Positions 5,611 to 11,859 of a stretch of 11,859 bases of DNA are shown here, one piece after another. The DNA comes from Alphaproteobacteria bacterium (GTDB lineage: Bacteria > Pseudomonadota > Alphaproteobacteria > Sphingomonadales > Sphingomonadaceae). How positions within the stretch are numbered: the first letter of the stretch is position 1; every line of letters starts with the position of its first letter. Under the pieces are notes generated by a model. It was given only the letters and a program-made list of their open reading frames with translations. It ran no database searches and was not told the DNA's origin. The DNA lies in contig VBAE01000078.1 of assembly GCA_005882415.1 (NCBI GenBank), forward strand, positions 1-11,859, given 5' to 3'. The position numbers and the translations under genes were made by a program.

Positions 5611-7944
5611 ATGCGCATCTGGAGGTTCAGGAGAGGATCGGAGACGGTCGCCGGCACGCCCCGCAACGGCCGCCTGCGGGTGCTCGTCTGGGCTGCCGTT
5701 ATCTGCGCCATCATAGGGGCGATCGGCGGAGCCGACCCGCTCGAGAACAGCCTGCGAAGCGCCCGCAACATCGCCCGGCGCCACGATCCCAGCGGCACCA
5801 TCGTCGTCGTGGCCATCGACGACAAGAGCCTCAAGGAAATCAACGCTTGGCCGTGGCCGCGCCGCTACCACGCCGAGATCACCGACCGCCTCGCCGAACT
5901 CGGTGCGAAGAGGATCCACTTCGACGTCGACTTCTCGTCTTACTCGAACCCCGTCGATGACCGTCTTCTTGAGCAGGCGTTCGCCCGTCACCCGGGCAAA
6001 GTGACGCTGCCTGCCCATTTCGCGGTCGCAGCGCTGGACGGGAAAAGGGTCCCCAGCCTGCCCGCGCCCCACCTGCGGCAGCATGTCAGCCTCGCCAATA
6101 TCAACATCGATTATGACTATTCAGGTTCGGCCTGGAACCTGCCTTATGCGATGCCCATCGAAGGGGTCACCTACCCCTCCTTATCCTCCCTAATGGGCGG
6201 CGTTCGCCGACCGGGCACGGGAAACTTCCCGATCGACTATTCCATCGACCTCCGGCGTGTCCCGGTCGTCAGCTACACCGACGTTCTCCATGGTCGTGTG
6301 CCCGCAAGCTTCTTCAAGGGGAAGGAAGTGGTCATCGGACTCGCTTCCACCCAGCTCGGCGACATCTTCCTTCTCCCGAGCTTCGGCCTGATGCCAGGGC
6401 TCTATCTTCACGTGCTTGGAGCCGAGACCCTCAAGGAGGGAACGCCCGTCCATTTCGGCTGGCTCTCGCCCTACTTGCTCGCACTTGGCATCACGGGCCT
6501 CGCGCTTTTCATCCGCCGCAGGGCCGCCTCGCACCTTCCGCTCCTCATCGCTGGCTTCGCCTATTTCGCCCTGCCCTTCGCGCTCGAGGCGAAGTTGATC
6601 TTCGTGGACATCCTGCCGGGCCTCTTCCTCCTGTTGGGCGTGTGGGGAGTTCTCGCCTGGCGCGACTTCCGCCAGTCCTACCGCCTGCGCGGCACGACCA
6701 ACGCGATCTCCGGCCTGCCGAACCTGGCCGCACTACGGGAAGAGAAGAGCGAGACCGCACGCCTGCTCGTCGCGGCCCGGATCCACAATTTCGCGGAAGT
6801 GGCTTCGGCTCTCCCGGGGGAAGAGGAGAAGGCGCTGACGATCCAGATCGCAAATCGCCTGACGCTGCGCGATCCCGGTATCAAGGTCTACCAAGGGGAC
6901 GAAGGCATCTTCGCCTGGGTGGCGGAGCCCGACCTGTCATCCTCCATCGGCGATCATCTCGATGCTCTGCAGGCGCTGTTCCGCAGCCCCGTGACTGTCG
7001 GCGGAAACCCTGTCGACCTCACCATCACGTTCGGCATCGAATATGGCAGCGACCGCGAAATCGCCAATCGCCTCGGTAGCGCCCTCGTCGCAGCCGACGA
7101 GGCGAAGGAGCAAGGCCTTGCCTGGAAAGCGTTCGATCCCGCCAAGCTCAAGGACGCCGCCTGGAAGCTGTCGCTGCTCAGCCAGCTCGACGCGGCGATC
7201 GACGCCGAGGAATTGTGGCTCGCCTTCCAGCCCAAGCTCGATTGCGCGACCAACCTCATCTGCGGCGCCGAGGCCCTGGTCCGCTGGACCCACAAGGAGA
7301 AAGGGCCGATCCCACCGATGGAGTTCGTGCCCGCCGCCGAACAGAGCGGCCGGATCGAGAAGCTCACCGCTTATGTGCTGAAGCGCGCGATCGCTTATGC
7401 GGCGATGGCGAACGACCGCGGCATCATCTTCAACGTCGCCGTCAACCTCTCGGCGCGGCTGATCGACGACGTCACCCTCCCCGGACTGATCCAGTCGCTG
7501 CTCGACAAGCACGGCCTTCCCGCCAGCCGCCTGACCCTCGAAGTGACGGAGACCGCTGCGATCACCAGCAGCGGCGGCAATCTCGAGACCCTGCGCCGGC
7601 TCCGCGACATGGGCATCCAGCTCTCGATCGACGATTACGGCACCGGCTTGTCCACCCTCGATTATCTGAAGCGGATCCCGGCCAGCGAGATCAAGATCGA
7701 CAAGAGCTTCGTCCAAGGCGCCGCGCGCAGCCATGGCGACAAGCTACTGGTCCACTCCACCATCCAGCTCGCCCATTCGCTCGGCCGCCGGGTCGTCGCC
7801 GAAGGCGTCGAGGATCAGGAGACGCTCACCGCGCTCCGCAAGATGGGCTGCGACGCCGTCCAGGGCTATCTGATCGGCCGCCCTGTGCGATTCGGATCGG
7901 TGATGCGCCAGATCATCCAGCAGCAGCGCCGCCGCGCGGCTTGA
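5611..7944 (+). CDS. membrane c-di-GMP phosphodiesterase: CHASE2, degenerate GGDEF, EAL
   Basis: This 777-residue inner-membrane signalling protein probably senses an extracytoplasmic cue and hydrolyses cyclic di-GMP. After a basic start and one membrane segment (about 24-40) comes a CHASE2 sensor, seen in VVVAIDDKSL, WPWPRRYHAE and GAKRIHFDVDF. Three close membrane segments follow (about 275-345). A GGDEF-like domain keeps the entry motif SGLPNLAAL, but its active site reads QGDEG (about 428-432), so it should not make c-di-GMP. The EAL domain (about 530-770) has EALVRW (Glu about 554), NLSARL, LEVTETA, SIDDYGTGLSTL, IKIDKSFV, AEGVED and QGYLIGRP, the set needed for catalysis. The ATG at 5611 (MRIWRFRRG) suits a membrane N-terminus but has a poor ribosome binding site. 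An in-frame TTG at 5578 has GGGGAGGA 10 nt upstream, supplied by repeat copy 2, and would add 11 residues. The ligand and cellular target are unknown. Confidence 0.88.
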   Translation: MRIWRFRRGSETVAGTPRNGRLRVLVWAAVICAIIGAIGGADPLENSLRSARNIARRHDPSGTIVVVAIDDKSLKEINAWPWPRRYHAEITDRLAELGAKRIHFDVDFSSYSNPVDDRLLEQAFARHPGKVTLPAHFAVAALDGKRVPSLPAPHLRQHVSLANINIDYDYSGSAWNLPYAMPIEGVTYPSLSSLMGGVRRPGTGNFPIDYSIDLRRVPVVSYTDVLHGRVPASFFKGKEVVIGLASTQLGDIFLLPSFGLMPGLYLHVLGAETLKEGTPVHFGWLSPYLLALGITGLALFIRRRAASHLPLLIAGFAYFALPFALEAKLIFVDILPGLFLLLGVWGVLAWRDFRQSYRLRGTTNAISGLPNLAALREEKSETARLLVAARIHNFAEVASALPGEEEKALTIQIANRLTLRDPGIKVYQGDEGIFAWVAEPDLSSSIGDHLDALQALFRSPVTVGGNPVDLTITFGIEYGSDREIANRLGSALVAADEAKEQGLAWKAFDPAKLKDAAWKLSLLSQLDAAIDAEELWLAFQPKLDCATNLICGAEALVRWTHKEKGPIPPMEFVPAAEQSGRIEKLTAYVLKRAIAYAAMANDRGIIFNVAVNLSARLIDDVTLPGLIQSLLDKHGLPASRLTLEVTETAAITSSGGNLETLRRLRDMGIQLSIDDYGTGLSTLDYLKRIPASEIKIDKSFVQGAARSHGDKLLVHSTIQLAHSLGRRVVAEGVEDQETLTALRKMGCDAVQGYLIGRPVRFGSVMRQIIQQQRRRAA

Positions 7945-8090
7945 TCCCTGCCGCCCCGGCACATTCGGCCAGACCCTTAAGGGTAATTTTCTACCTGCGC
8001 CCTCTCTGAGGCCGGAAACGGTCGAAGGCTTTTGCGCGCCATTTTGAAACGGGTTTTCGAGGAAGGCGTGGGACCCCTTCATTGGAAACG
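7945..8090. other. intergenic spacer after the CHASE2-EAL gene
   Basis: I see no gene here. ACCCTTAAGGGT at 7973-7984 is a 12-bp palindrome followed by AATTTT, which could be a weak transcript end for the phosphodiesterase gene, but the stem would be only 4 bp. The rest shows no convincing motif before the CtrA-like boxes. Confidence 0.4.
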
Positions 8091-8137
8091 TTAAATTATT
8101 GCTAACCTCGTTCCGTTGCGTTAATAACCCGTTTACC
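8091..8137 (+). promoter_or_regulatory. paired CtrA-like boxes upstream of a small ORF
   Basis: TTAA-ATTATTG-CTAA-CC at 8091-8107 and TTAA-TAACCCG-TTTA-CC at 8121-8137 each match TTAA-N7-TTAA with one mismatch in the second half. The two starts are exactly 30 bp apart, about three helical turns. They lie in a local A+T-rich patch within otherwise very G+C-rich DNA, 42-88 bp before the 25-codon ORF at 8179. CtrA is the cell-cycle and motility response regulator of Alphaproteobacteria. Regulation of the small ORF is inferred from position only. A -10 candidate is TAGGAT at 8158-8163, though its spacing from the second box is long. Confidence 0.4.
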
Positions 8138-8178
8138 GACGCTGCCCTGGCGCGGCGTAGGATAAAAGGGGAATACCG

Positions 8179-8256
8179 ATGACGAAGCAGCCCGTTCGTG
8201 GCGTCTGGGAATGGCTTTTCGGCGGCGGCACGACCAGCGCCGGCGGCAAAGCGTAA
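8179..8256 (+). CDS. small ORF, 25-residue protein of unknown function
   Basis: ATG at 8179 to TAA at 8254-8256 encodes 25 residues beginning MTKQPVRGVWEWLFGGG and ending in a Gly/Ser/Lys-rich tail (GGKA). An AGGGGA lies about 7 nt before the ATG, a good ribosome binding site. CtrA-like boxes lie upstream and a strong terminator ends the unit 24 bp after the stop codon, so it looks like an independent transcript of about 130-150 nt. The core VWEWLF is aromatic and hydrophobic, but the protein has no signal peptide and no full membrane segment. AAAGCG-TAAGA-CGCTTT (8248-8264) is a 6-bp hairpin overlapping the stop codon. I do not recognise the product. The alternative is a small regulatory RNA with an incidental ORF; the ribosome binding site favours translation. 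It falls below the length cut-offs of usual gene callers. Confidence 0.55.
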   Translation: MTKQPVRGVWEWLFGGGTTSAGGKA

Positions 8257-8279
8257 GACGCTTTACCCAAGACAATGCC

Positions 8280-8311
8280 AAAGCCCCGGTCTCGGCCGGG
8301 GCTTTTCTTTT
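8280..8311 (+). terminator. Rho-independent terminator of the small ORF unit
   Basis: AAAGCCCCGG (8280-8289) pairs perfectly with CCGGGGCTTT (8296-8305) around the 6-nt loop TCTCGG, followed by the run TTTTCTTTT (8303-8311). It ends the unit containing the 25-codon ORF. It is a very strong, well-formed terminator with no other gene upstream to serve. Confidence 0.92.
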
Positions 8312-8582
8312 GTGCCGGCGAGATGGCGGGGCACGAAAATTTACAAAACACATCAACAGCTTGACTCGCGGCGCCGGCGCGAGGCTCGCGCCGGTCGGCA
8401 GAGCCGAAGCGGTGTCCGCAGGATCCTCCCCTGCCCTCCACCAGCCACCCCGCGTCCGTCGCAAGAGCCGGTCCGAGGCCATTGATCCAAAACGGATCGA
8501 TGGGCGAATCGGGCCCCGATCCGCGCGAATCGGTACTTACCCCTAAGGGACGAATCGGTTCCGAATCGGGTGGCCGACTCGC
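8312..8582. other. gene-free spacer between two terminators
   Basis: No ORF here has a credible start, ribosome binding site or recognisable protein. The stretch holds a 10-bp inverted repeat CCGGCGCGAG/CTCGCGCCGG (8374-8394) without a T-tract, GATCC-AAAAC-GGATC near 8484-8498, and four copies of CGAATCGG. TTGACT at 8361-8366 could be a -35, but I found no matching -10. Confidence 0.5.
8505..8569. repeat. four CGAATCGG direct repeats
   Basis: CGAATCGG occurs at 8505-8512, 8526-8533, 8551-8558 and 8562-8569, all on the plus strand, with start-to-start distances of 21, 25 and 11 bp. The inverse core CCCCGAT follows the first copy. Spacing is irregular and the unit short, so this is not CRISPR. 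The copies could be binding sites for a protein, or remnants of a degenerate repeat. They lie just before the terminator of the minus-strand secreted protein gene. Confidence 0.6.
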
Positions 8583-8629
8583 AAAAAAACCGCGCACCGC
8601 CGGTCAGACCGGTCGGTGCGCGGCTTTTT
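8583..8629 (-). terminator. bidirectional Rho-independent terminator
   Basis: CCGCGCACCG (8590-8599) pairs with CGGTGCGCGG (8614-8623). Inside it CCGGT (8600-8604) pairs with ACCGG (8608-8612), leaving T8613 bulged and a 3-nt loop. A7 at 8583-8589 gives a U-tract on the minus strand, and T5 at 8625-8629 gives one on the plus strand. The main role should be ending the minus-strand gene whose stop codon is at 8637. Confidence 0.92.
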
Positions 8630-8636
8630 GAGTAGC

Positions 8637-8930
8637 TCAGCGCTGGGCGACTGCCTGCGGCTGGGAGTCGAGGCCGAGGAGCTTCTGGGCGACCTTCAAC
8701 TCCTTCATGCCGGCGCGGGGGTTGTTCGCCTGGCAGAGCTGCTGGGCCAGCTGAATCCGGTTTGCGGCCTTCTGCGCGACGGCTGCGTCGGCGCCGGGGA
8801 GGGCGGCGCGGACCTGCTGGATTTCGGCGCTGCAGCGGCCGGCGGTCTCGGCGGAAGCGGGAGTGGCGGAGCCGAGGGTCACGGCTGCGGTGAGAGCGAG
8901 GCCGAGCGAGGTGATGAGGATGTTGCGCAT
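8637..8930 (-). CDS. small secreted (periplasmic) two-cysteine protein of unknown function
   Basis: This 97-residue protein starts MRNILITSLGLALTAAVTLG, a classic Sec signal peptide with a short n-region, a hydrophobic core and a likely signal peptidase I cleavage after Ala27 (PASA-ETAG). The mature part, about 70 residues, is predicted helical: a segment beginning GRCSAEIQQVRAALPG, then AVAQKAANRIQLAQQLCQANN, then MKELKVAQKLLGL. It contains exactly two cysteines (C33 and C66), placed to form a disulfide holding a helical hairpin. No lipobox is present, so it is probably soluble in the periplasm or exported. The ATG at 8930 is the natural start for the signal peptide, with AAAGGGA upstream. 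The gene ends at the strong bidirectional terminator and is divergent from a LysR-type regulator with an 85-bp spacer. I do not recognise the family; only export and the cysteine pair are supported. Confidence 0.78.
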   Translation of the reverse strand: MRNILITSLGLALTAAVTLGSATPASAETAGRCSAEIQQVRAALPGADAAVAQKAANRIQLAQQLCQANNPRAGMKELKVAQKLLGLDSQPQAVAQR

Positions 8931-8975
8931 GAGAAGTCCCTTTCGTCGCGTTCGTTGTGGCACCGGAATAGACGC

Positions 8976-9004
8976 GGGACATTCGAATGATAATCCGCTA
9001 TAAT
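8976..9004 (+). promoter_or_regulatory. promoter of the LysR-type regulator gene, with internal palindrome
   Basis: TATAAT at 8999-9004 is a perfect -10, with GGGACA (8976-8981) 17 bp upstream as a partial -35. Transcription would start around 9010-9012, only 4-6 nt before the ATG at 9016, so the mRNA would be almost leaderless. The palindrome CATTCGAATG (8980-8989) lies between the two boxes, where a bound repressor would block transcription. Autoregulation by the LysR protein is a reasonable guess, not shown. Confidence 0.55.
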
Positions 9005-9015
9005 CGGGACAGGCC

Positions 9016-9963
9016 ATGAAGCAGGAATACACAATCCCCCGCAATCCCGTCGACGGGCTCGAGGTGTTCCTGCGAGTCGCGGAGCGGCGCAGCTTCCGAG
9101 CGGCGGCCGAGGATCTCGGCATGTCCCCTTCCGCGGTCAGCCAGATCATCCGCACCCTCGAGACCCGGGTCGGGGTCGCCCTCCTCACCCGCACGACCAG
9201 GAGCGTCGGACTGACGGAGGCGGGCCAGCGCTTCCTCGACCGAGCCCGCCCCGCCTTCGACGACCTCCTCGAAGCGTTCGAAGCCGCGCGCAGCCTCGGC
9301 GAGCGGCCCTCGGGCCTGCTCCGACTCAACGTCCCCCGCGCCGCCATTCCTTATCTCATCGAGCCGGTGCTCCAGGGCTTCTCCGCCGCTTATCCGGAAG
9401 TGGAGGTCGAGATTTGCGGCGAGGACGAATTGATCGACCTGGTCGAGCGCGGCTTCGACGCCGGCATTCGGATGGGCGAGCATCTCGAAGCCGACATGGT
9501 CTGCCTCCGCCTCACCCCGCCCTTCCGGATGGCGGTCGCGGGCTCGCCCAATTACATCCAGCAATATGGCCGGCCGCTCCACCCGAGCGACCTTTCCGCC
9601 CACCGCTGCATCCGCACCCGCAACCCGACCAGCGGCTCGATCCACCGCTGGCCGTTCGAGGTGGGCGGCCAGCCGATCGAGATCGCGGTGTCCGGATCGC
9701 TGATCGTCAACGACCTCGACCTCGCCCGCGCGGCCGCCTTACGCGACGTCGGCCTCGCTTATCTCGCAACGCCTTTGGTTGCAGAGGCGGTCGCCGCCGG
9801 GCGCCTGGAGACGGTGCTCGACGATTACCTCCCCTGGTCGCCCGGCGCCTATCTCTATTATCCGAGCCGGGCCCAGATGCTGCCGAAGCTCCGCGCCTTC
9901 GTCGACTTCATCAAGGAGCACCGGCCGCCCGACAAGTTCCTCGAAAAGCCGCAGGAGGGCTGA
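9016..9963 (+). CDS. LysR-type transcriptional regulator
   Basis: The 315-residue protein has a winged helix-turn-helix DNA-binding domain at about 12-70 (DGLEVFLRVAERRSFRAAAE, then SPSAVSQIIRTLETRVGVAL and LTEAGQRFL), a linker helix to about 95, and a periplasmic-binding-like effector domain to the C-terminus. The effector domain has LRLNVPRAAIPYLIEPVL, a RGFDAGIRMGEHLEADMV strand-loop and RWPFEVGG, the pattern of the CrgA/DmlR-like branch common in Proteobacteria. The effector cannot be read from the sequence. The ATG at 9016 is the only start that leaves the DNA-binding domain whole. Divergent from it is the small secreted protein gene. Downstream, 68 bp away in the same direction, is an MFS transporter. 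Either could be a target. Confidence 0.92.
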   Translation: MKQEYTIPRNPVDGLEVFLRVAERRSFRAAAEDLGMSPSAVSQIIRTLETRVGVALLTRTTRSVGLTEAGQRFLDRARPAFDDLLEAFEAARSLGERPSGLLRLNVPRAAIPYLIEPVLQGFSAAYPEVEVEICGEDELIDLVERGFDAGIRMGEHLEADMVCLRLTPPFRMAVAGSPNYIQQYGRPLHPSDLSAHRCIRTRNPTSGSIHRWPFEVGGQPIEIAVSGSLIVNDLDLARAAALRDVGLAYLATPLVAEAVAAGRLETVLDDYLPWSPGAYLYYPSRAQMLPKLRAFVDFIKEHRPPDKFLEKPQEG

Positions 9964-10031
9964 GCCCTCCCCCGCTTGTTTCGGCAGCGTAAAGCGGCAT
10001 AGTCGGCGCCTTCTATCGGGGAGGCGGGCGC

Positions 10032-11342
10032 TTGATCGGAAGACTCCAATTGAGCGCTTTTGCCGGCCCCGGCCTGCCGATCGGCGCGGTCGGCCTTCCG
10101 CTGATCGTCTATCTGCCGCCTTATTATGCGAGCGGCCTCGGCCTCGATCTCGCCACGGTCGGCCTGATCTTCTTCCTGGTGCGGGCGATCGACCTGCCGC
10201 TCGACCCGATCCTCGGCCATTTGATGGACCGCACGTCGACCCGGGTCGGCCGCTACCGCCCCTGGTTGCTCGCCGGCGGACTGACCCTGGCGGCGGGGAG
10301 CTTCCTCGTCTTCATGGCGAGGCCGGGGATCAGCCCCGCGTCCGCCTTCTCATTCCTGATGCTGCTCTATTTCGGCTATTCGCTGCTCGTCGTGTCGCAG
10401 CTCGGCTGGGGCGCCACCCTCTCCGGCGATTACGACCAGCGATCGCGGATCTTCGGCTGGTGGATGGCGAGCCAGGTGCTCGGAATGATCCTCGTCCTTC
10501 TGCTCGCGCCGATGATCGGCGGCGAAGATGCGGCCGGCCGCGTCCACGCGATGGGCTGGTTCGTAATCATCCTCGCGCCGCTTACCGCTTTGGTGCTGGC
10601 AGTCTCGCTCCGCGAGCGCCCCGCCGTAGGCCGGCGCCCCCATGTCAGCCTTGCCGAGTGGAGCGCCCTGGCGCGCAATCCCCTCGTCCAGCGCCTGATC
10701 TTCCTCGACGTGCTGACCAGCGTCGCCCCCGGAATCACCGGCGCGATGTTCCTCTTCTACTTCGAGCACCGCCTTGGCTTCGGCGGCAAGGAGGCGAGCA
10801 TCCTCCTCCTCATCTATTTCGTCACCGGCTTCGCTGCAGCGCCGCTCTGGATCGGCCTCGCCAAGAGGGCCGGCAAGCACCGCGCGCTGATGGTCGCCGG
10901 CATAGCCTTCGCCATCTTCCACGGCAGCCTGAGCCTGCTCCCGCCCGCCGGCCTCGCCCTCGCAATGCCCGCCATGGCGATCGCCGGCCTTCCCTACATC
11001 GCCGCTCCGTCGCTGATCCGCGCAATGCTCAACGACGCCGCCGACATCGACCGGCTGCAGACGGGGTTGGACCGCAACGCCCTCCTGCAAGGGCTTCTCA
11101 CCACCACCCAGAAGATCAGCTACGCCGTCCCGGTAGCCATCATCTACCCGATCCTCGCCTGGATCGGCTTCAATCCCAGGGAGGGCGCCGCCAATACCGA
11201 CGGCGCGATCATGGGAATGACCCTCCTCTTCGTCCTGGCCCCCGTCGCGCTGATGCTCACCGCCGCCTGGGTGGCGTCGGGCTGGCCCCTCGACGCCGAC
11301 GCCCATGCCGAGGTGCGCGAAGCGCTGGCGGCGCGGGCCTGA
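10032..11342 (+). CDS. MFS transporter, GPH (melibiose-carrier-like) cation symporter family
   Basis: This 436-residue inner-membrane protein has about twelve predicted membrane segments. Between segments 2 and 3 it carries the GPH-family loop DLPLDPILGHLMDRTSTRVG followed by RYRPW, with D58, G62, D66, R67, R71, G73 and R76-P77-W78, as in melibiose and glucuronide carriers. Such proteins import sugars or glycosides with a cation. The substrate cannot be predicted, as no sugar-degrading gene is nearby. The start codon is TTG at 10032, decided by a strong ribosome binding site GGGGAGG (10018-10024) at 7-nt spacing. A weak promoter candidate (TTGTTT 9976-9981, CATAGT 9998-10003) lies in the 68-bp gap after the LysR gene, so either separate or joint transcription is possible. 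Its stop codon is 3 bp from that of the convergent regulator gene. Confidence 0.88.
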   Translation: MIGRLQLSAFAGPGLPIGAVGLPLIVYLPPYYASGLGLDLATVGLIFFLVRAIDLPLDPILGHLMDRTSTRVGRYRPWLLAGGLTLAAGSFLVFMARPGISPASAFSFLMLLYFGYSLLVVSQLGWGATLSGDYDQRSRIFGWWMASQVLGMILVLLLAPMIGGEDAAGRVHAMGWFVIILAPLTALVLAVSLRERPAVGRRPHVSLAEWSALARNPLVQRLIFLDVLTSVAPGITGAMFLFYFEHRLGFGGKEASILLLIYFVTGFAAAPLWIGLAKRAGKHRALMVAGIAFAIFHGSLSLLPPAGLALAMPAMAIAGLPYIAAPSLIRAMLNDAADIDRLQTGLDRNALLQGLLTTTQKISYAVPVAIIYPILAWIGFNPREGAANTDGAIMGMTLLFVLAPVALMLTAAWVASGWPLDADAHAEVREALAARA

Positions 11343-11345
11343 GGG

Positions 11346-11859
11346 CTAGGTCGCCCCCGACTCGTCCAGACAGCGCAGGAAATTGTCGACGATCGGCGCT
11401 TCCGCTCCCTCGCGAACGCAGGCGGAGAGTTTGAGCCCGATCCGAGGGACGACCGGAACCGCAACAACCCGGCCGAAGCCGATCCGCACCAGATTGCTCG
11501 GCACGAGGGCGATCCCGAGACCCGCATCGACCGCAACCAGCATCGAAAACCATTCGCGGAAGGTCTGCACAGGGCGGGGCCGGAGCCCTTCGGAGCGGAA
11601 CAGGGTGTCAACCATCGCGGCCACCGAATATCTGCCGTCCAGGGCGAGGAGATCGTAATCCGCGATCATCGCAAGGCTGACATTCGGCGCCTTTCGCAAG
11701 GGATGGTCGGCGTGGAGGGCGAGGGTCAGCTCGTCGGGGATGGCCCGGACCCGCTTGAGGCCCGGCGCAAGCACGACCGGCTCGCGGACGATGGCGAGGT
11801 CGAGCTTGCCGCCCTCCAGGAGCACGATCTGGTCCCCGGCATCCTGCTCCATCAGCTCG
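11346..11859 (-). CDS. LysR-type transcriptional regulator, C-terminal part (5' end outside window)
   Basis: The frame is open from the window edge to TAG at 11348-11346, about 170 residues. They form most of a LysR substrate-binding domain: LLEGGKLDLAIVREPVV (first lobe), LTLALHADHPLRK, the second-lobe segment LVAVDAGLGIALVPSNL and VPRIGLKLSACVREG near the end. The spacing SMLVAVDAGLGIALVPSNL is characteristic of the family. An internal ATG at 11852 is not the true start, because the DNA-binding domain must lie upstream, beyond the window. The effector is unknown. The gene faces the MFS transporter, with stop codons 3 bp apart. Confidence 0.88.
   Translation of the reverse strand, partial: ELMEQDAGDQIVLLEGGKLDLAIVREPVVLAPGLKRVRAIPDELTLALHADHPLRKAPNVSLAMIADYDLLALDGRYSVAAMVDTLFRSEGLRPRPVQTFREWFSMLVAVDAGLGIALVPSNLVRIGFGRVVAVPVVPRIGLKLSACVREGAEAPIVDNFLRCLDESGAT

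Noticed and set aside
8505..8569. CRISPR array
   Set aside because: The repeat unit is only 8 bp, spacing is irregular, and there are no cas genes.
8102..8597. Minus-strand frames of 126 and 154 codons around the small ORF
   Set aside because: Arg/Pro/Ser-rich, run through strong terminators on the opposite strand, lack ribosome binding sites and resemble no protein I know.
10350..11306. 318-codon minus-strand frame antisense to the MFS gene
   Set aside because: Asp/Glu/Gly/Arg-rich shadow of a membrane protein gene.

Overview
The window is high-GC DNA of alphaproteobacterial character, most likely a member of the Sphingomonadales. The signs are a DUF2794 gene next to an EpsC-type serine acetyltransferase, CtrA-like TTAA-N7-TTAA boxes, and two copies of a nested GGTGGAGGGG palindromic repeat of the kind I associate with sphingomonad intergenic regions. 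The assignment is inference; no rRNA or other marker gene is present. I see no tRNA, rRNA, CRISPR array, transposase or phage gene.

Layout. Positions 1-958 (minus strand) hold cysE (serine O-acetyltransferase) overlapping a truncated DUF2794 gene. Divergent from cysE is a TauE/SafE-family membrane exporter (1124-1894), so this is probably a small sulfur-metabolism neighbourhood. A ~140-bp palindromic repeat (1899-2038) follows. Next comes a tryptophan-regulated operon: promoter, a short leader ORF with Trp-Trp-Arg-Trp codons, a Rho-independent attenuator, then DAHP synthase (2271-3287), trpE (3284-4831) and trpG (4831-5400), all overlapping. The operon joins the entry step of aromatic biosynthesis to the first committed step of Trp biosynthesis under one Trp-sensing attenuator. 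TrpE and TrpG resemble the enteric type, and trpD, trpC, trpB and trpA are absent here.

A second copy of the palindromic repeat (5401-5568) abuts the trpG stop codon and is followed by a membrane c-di-GMP phosphodiesterase with CHASE2, degenerate GGDEF and intact EAL domains. Then comes an intergenic stretch with two CtrA-like boxes exactly 30 bp apart, a previously uncalled 25-codon ORF with a good ribosome binding site and its own strong terminator, and a spacer carrying four CGAATCGG repeats. A small secreted two-cysteine protein (minus) is divergent from a LysR-type regulator with a near-leaderless promoter. An MFS transporter of the GPH (melibiose-carrier) type follows. It converges, with a 3-bp gap, on a second LysR-type regulator cut by the window end.

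The most notable items are the complete trp attenuator with three mutually exclusive helices, the aroF-trpE-trpG operon flanked by same-orientation repeats, and the tiny ORF downstream of the CtrA-like boxes.
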